64,000 bases of DNA. Origin: Fasciolopsis buskii. Taxonomy: Eukaryota > Platyhelminthes > Trematoda > Plagiorchiida > Fasciolidae. A program made the position numbers and the translations under genes. Shown here piece by piece: positions 60,459 through 64,000 of this stretch. The notes beneath the pieces are model-generated. The model was not told the origin of the DNA. It made no database searches and saw only the letters and a program-made list of their open reading frames with translations. The stretch spans positions 274,415-338,414 of the forward strand of contig LUCM01004005.1 in the NCBI GenBank assembly GCA_008360955.1, given 5' to 3'. Position 1 is the stretch's first letter; each line of letters begins with the position of its first letter.

Positions 60459-61994
60459 CTAACGGGTTAGTTGAAGACTAGTAAGGGGCGATTTGCTGCT
60501 GGTCTTTGGATTTTTGAGGATTTTTGCAAATAGTAGGAAGAGAGCAAAATTGTCATTTTGGGTATAGTGGTTAAAGTATGGAGAGCACGAGCCATATTTA
60601 CCAGTGAGCTGCCCAGGGAGAAAATAGTTGCATATGGCGTTTGAAGGTGGTTTGGAGTGGCATGTATCGGACTGACAGGATGCAGTATTTGGCCGCTTAC
60701 TTGGGATCGGCCAGAATGAAGAGGCAAAGACATTTTCGTTGAATTCTGCAGCGGAACATTGATGGATCTGGCTCTTTTTGAGTAGGCAGTGAAGCCATTT
60801 GCTGATGGTGGAGGCCATCTGGGGTGTATTTGGTGCCCTGATGGACCGATTTTGTGTGGTTTCTGAACATCTTTGGGCTTTCATCGGCATTGAGCTATCC
60901 CGACCAACTTGCAACTCAATTCATTGGAATTTGAAAAGGGTTAGGCTAGCTTCCGTTGGGGGCCAGTTGGACGGTGATCACGTGGGGTTGGGAGGTGAGT
61001 AGCCCACAGGTATAGACTGGTTAAGATGAGAGTCATGTGGGAAGACCAGTTCCGTGGGTAGGGCGGGCGCTTATATTAAAGCAGCCGGTGTAGAAACTAG
61101 ATTACAGGATAGGCTAGGAGTGTTCAGCACTAGGAGGTTGGTGGTGCCGCTCCTTGAAGTTGATGTTATAAGACAGTCTACAGGGCGTGAAGTCTGATTC
61201 ACTGGTTTGGTATTCGTGGGTTTGCCTGAGTCTTTCACTCGACGACGCAGGATGCCACCATTTTCGCCATCGCCTCTCTTACTTTAAGGGCTGGAAGACA
61301 CATGAAGTGCAGCCATTTGTGAGATGGCTGGAAGAGAGACAGAGCTGGACGCATCTAATTCGACCATTGTTTTTTATGCTGGTGGGGTGCTGACCTCTCT
61401 TGAGGGCAACTTGTCCAGGGAATTCAGAGGTTTAGAGTTAGGGGTGGCTTTTGGCCTCGTATGTGAAGTTATAGCCGATGAAGTTCTCGATTTTTGATTT
61501 TCCTCTTGCTGGATGGATTTTCTGCCGAAAAGGATTTTGATGTTCTTGAAAGGGGTAACTCGGGCAATTACTTTCGGCATGCTAATAAGTAGATTATCTT
61601 CCAGCTCATCAAGAAATTGAAGGGGCAAAGAGCTTTCGTATTACTGCAATTTTTCCGCAGCCTGATACAAGAACATTGAAAGTGAGACATTTTGTACGCA
61701 TCTAGCACAGGGAGTTTAATCGTTGCGAGCGGTAGACGGCCTAGAACGTTGAGTAGCACTTTTATCCACAGCAGCGAGTTTGCGAGGCTCTCGGGCGATG
61801 GAAGCTACATGGCGGCAATTATTTCCGAGATTTTGAGGATCGGGGCTATTTCTAGTATTCAAAATTTTGAGAAGTGGAGATAATCTTGACACGATATCTT
61901 CTACTGACTGAACCCGATTTTGGAGGGTGTTCATCTGTCTCTCAAGATCAGAGGCCCTCTCGCTGGATATGTCGCACGCGTCAACGACAGACAC
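60459..61994 (-). pseudogene. CR1-like ORF1 with coiled coil
   Basis: 61994-61716 carries a heptad-like ASDLERQMNTLQNRVQSVED. The following frames, 61759-61568, 61628-61374 and 60914-60459, read as a basic ORF1 body (LPLATIKLPVLDAYKM, ARVTPFKNIKILFGRK) broken by shifts. Such ORF1 proteins bind the element RNA. The family assignment rests on position upstream of the endonuclease. Confidence 0.55.
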
Positions 61995-62110
61995 CGAGCG
62001 GGGGTGACAGGTTGAATGACCGTATTGCCTAAAGCACCACTCGTCTTAACCGTATTTGAGGTGCGTTTTAATGTGCGGATCTTGGAATGCTTGTTGACAG
62101 GTTTTGCATT

Positions 62111-62969
62111 TCCATATGTCAAATAACTTTTCTTACGAATGTAATAAGGATGGTGTACAACAGGATGCTATGTGTGGGAAAAGCGGGGAAAACGCCCGAC
62201 AGGTAATAATTGGCTTAACTTCTTATCTGAACTACAATGGTTACGAGGAGAAAGATTATTTGTTGAATTCTCCCTAGCAGTGGGAATTTTCTACCATGCA
62301 GATTTGGCTAATACAGAATGGTCTGTAGGGTAAACTTGCGGGCCAATAAAACCATAAAAATGGCGAGGACTGATAAACAGGCTAGCTACATTAAAGAATA
62401 TACGACAATAGAGAAAAAACAGCAGAGCCTGAGGCACAAGACACGCCGAAACAGTCAGATTGCTCTGAGACTTCTGGAAACGTTTGTCTAACATTGCGAA
62501 CAAATAAGCAGATAGATAGACTTCGTGCTACAGAGTGGAAAATCGTCTGAACTGGGGTCAACTCAAAGTGGCGTACGTGGCAGTTTAACATTAGACAAAA
62601 AATAGCGAAATGGTTAATCAGTGAGTAGTTCAGTATTTAATGTTCAGAAGAATTAAGCTGATTTTCTTGTCTAGGAAAATGATTCTGACTCAGATGATAA
62701 TTCAGAATAACAGCAGTTAACTAAAAATTAAACAATGAAAAATCATGGCAAGAAAAGGCGGACCGCGGATTTTAACATCAAGATGCGAGTGGAATCAATT
62801 TCTGAAGAACATCAACGTTGTCGGAAGAAATGTTGCAGAAGCAAACCTGGATTTAATTCGGTTGCTTGAATGAATGGTGAGCTGACTGATAGCAAATCAT
62901 AGGCTATAACAGAAGCAGACATTGTTCCCTATTTGAAAAAGTGGCACGAAGAATCAGAGAAGAGAAATC
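62111..62969. other. AT-rich stretch without a recognisable feature
   Basis: Frames of up to 70 codons without motifs. Confidence 0.4.
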
Positions 62970-63000
62970 AATAATAATAACAAATATTATTATTATTATA
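62970..63000. repeat. (AAT)n/(ATT)n microsatellite
   Basis: AAT units followed by ATT units, at the start of repeat R copy 2. Confidence 0.8.
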
Positions 63001-63009
63001 TTGGGCAAA

Positions 63010-63330
63010 TTTCTCGGAATTCTAGAGTCATGGGTAAGGCAAGATCAAATTTACACACAGATGGCGCAGTGGAAATCGTAAAACAAATACTTAGTCCTGA
63101 AGATGCAGTGTCTGTGCTCTCACGAACACAACCTGTAATAAGATGAACTAATCGCGAGTTTTGGGCCTTAAACCAGAGTTAGATAATCCATCACCGCAAC
63201 TTTCTGGAGCTGACTACGGGTTCCGCACTGCGAGTCAGTCCATGTTTAAACGCATCAAACGTGCGCATCGCCGGCGCATAATTTGGCTGGGAAGAAATGG
63301 TTGCTGTTGTCAAGTGGCCGGGTCACCAAA
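63010..63330. repeat. dispersed repeat family R, copy 2 (diverged)
   Basis: Has the purine-rich AAGATCAAA start, and a block CTGCGAGTCAGTCCATGTTT followed by GTGCGCATCGCCGGCGCA. It parallels the core of copies 1 and 3 but with more substitutions. Confidence 0.5.
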
Positions 63331-63450
63331 AATCAGGAGGGTGAAATGGTAAAGATGAAGACCAATATGGATGTAGTAAGAGGATGGAGAAGAGTCGAAA
63401 TCACAATGGATATCAATGAGGTGGATGGAGAATGGTAATCAACAACATTA

Positions 63451-63468
63451 TTAGTAATAATAATAACA
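63451..63468. repeat. (AAT)n microsatellite
   Basis: Short AAT run, directly before repeat R copy 3. Confidence 0.7.
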
Positions 63469-63469
63469 A

Positions 63470-63980
63470 CAAAAATACTATATATTTCTCGATTTGCGAA
63501 AGACATGCGCATGGCAAAATCAAATTTTTCAAGGATGATGCACAGGAAATGTAGATGATAGAAGTCGAATGGGATAAGCGGGTGGAAGAAATATATAGTT
63601 ACTGGAAGGTGAAATGAGATACTGCAAAGCAATAGGGGAAGTACACGTATGCCAGTGAAAAGCAAAAAGTATAAAACTCAATTTTCAAGACCGAGAAATA
63701 GTTTCCTGGGACTGTTTGCAAGTAGCGGACTACGAGTCATCTCGTGTTTAAGTGCACTAAATGTGCTCATTGCTGGCGCACACCATGGACGGGGCCCGGC
63801 GGTGGATGTTGATATATGGCTAGAGATACCAAACGTCGGAAGCGTTACGTAATGGACGGAAACGTTAAGCTGAAGGGACGGCAAGCAGTAGCAATGCGGT
63901 GATTGGATGGAAGTGGTGAAAAACATGCGGAACGTCAGGCAAATTGGATGAGACACGTAGCTGACAACAAATGGCAAAAA
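63470..63980. repeat. dispersed repeat family R, copy 3
   Basis: GGCAAAATCAAA near 63513 and the 34-nt core at 63733-63766 match copy 1 in the same order and spacing. The copy probably continues beyond the window end. Confidence 0.6.
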
Positions 63981-64000
63981 ATGCTGAGAGCGGAAAAAGA

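Larger units (their letters stand above)
57240..62110 (-). mobile_element. nearly complete CR1-like non-LTR retrotransposon, minus strand (decayed)
   Basis: About 4.9 kb, read from 62110 downward. An ORF1 with a coiled coil is followed by ORF2 with an endonuclease (60075-59250) and a reverse transcriptase (58230-57690), then a 3' tail. Order and length suit the CR1/Jockey group. Frameshifts and lost active-site residues show that it is inactive. Ends are approximate because no terminal repeat was found. Confidence 0.75.

Noticed and set aside
1..64000. CRISPR arrays, operons, bacterial insertion sequences, rRNA genes, telomere repeats
   Set aside because: None seen. The regularly repeated units are microsatellites and transposable elements.

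Overview
This is a eukaryotic, AT-rich, repeat-laden window, most consistent with a parasitic flatworm, probably a trematode. Three things point there: several RTE-type non-LTR retrotransposons with ATG-repeat 3' tails, CR1/Jockey-like and Ty3/gypsy relics, and tRNA-headed SINE-like repeats that carry a hammerhead-ribozyme motif, an architecture known from schistosome repeats. No species can be named from the sequence alone. Introns, AATAAA poly(A) signals and the lack of operons exclude a prokaryote.

Positions 1-22,000 are gene territory. A plus-strand gene of unrecognised function has three exons whose splice phases fit exactly (9098-9687, 18917-19209, 21239-21664), giving 435 visible C-terminal residues, a TAG stop and a poly(A) signal at 21833. 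A further exon at 4671-4980 may belong to it. The introns are large (9.2 kb and 2.0 kb) and hold microsatellites, a SINE-like copy and a diverged inverted repeat. A second short gene ends on the minus strand at 23963. It has a good final exon, a likely 49-nt intron, and a poly(A) signal that overlaps the last codons.

Positions 22,900-38,000 are an RTE graveyard. One nearly full-length RTE (27815-31025) is preceded by a 10-N gap and an apparently exact 1525-bp copy of its own 5' part, most likely a scaffolding false duplication. Six other RTE fragments lie on both strands. Positions 38,500-48,000 hold a tRNA-like element, a 5'-truncated Ty3/gypsy relic (+), a more complete gypsy relic (-), a CR1-like relic (-) and an exon-like open frame. 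Positions 49,606-51,379 form a perfect or near-perfect 446-bp inverted repeat around an 882-bp centre. From 53,600 to the end come another CR1/Jockey fragment, an almost complete CR1-like element (about 5 kb, minus strand) and three copies of an unclassified dispersed repeat.

Every retroelement examined carries lesions such as stops, frameshifts or lost catalytic residues, so none looks autonomous. Strand assignments for the elements rest on conserved motifs that I recognised by eye, not on searches.
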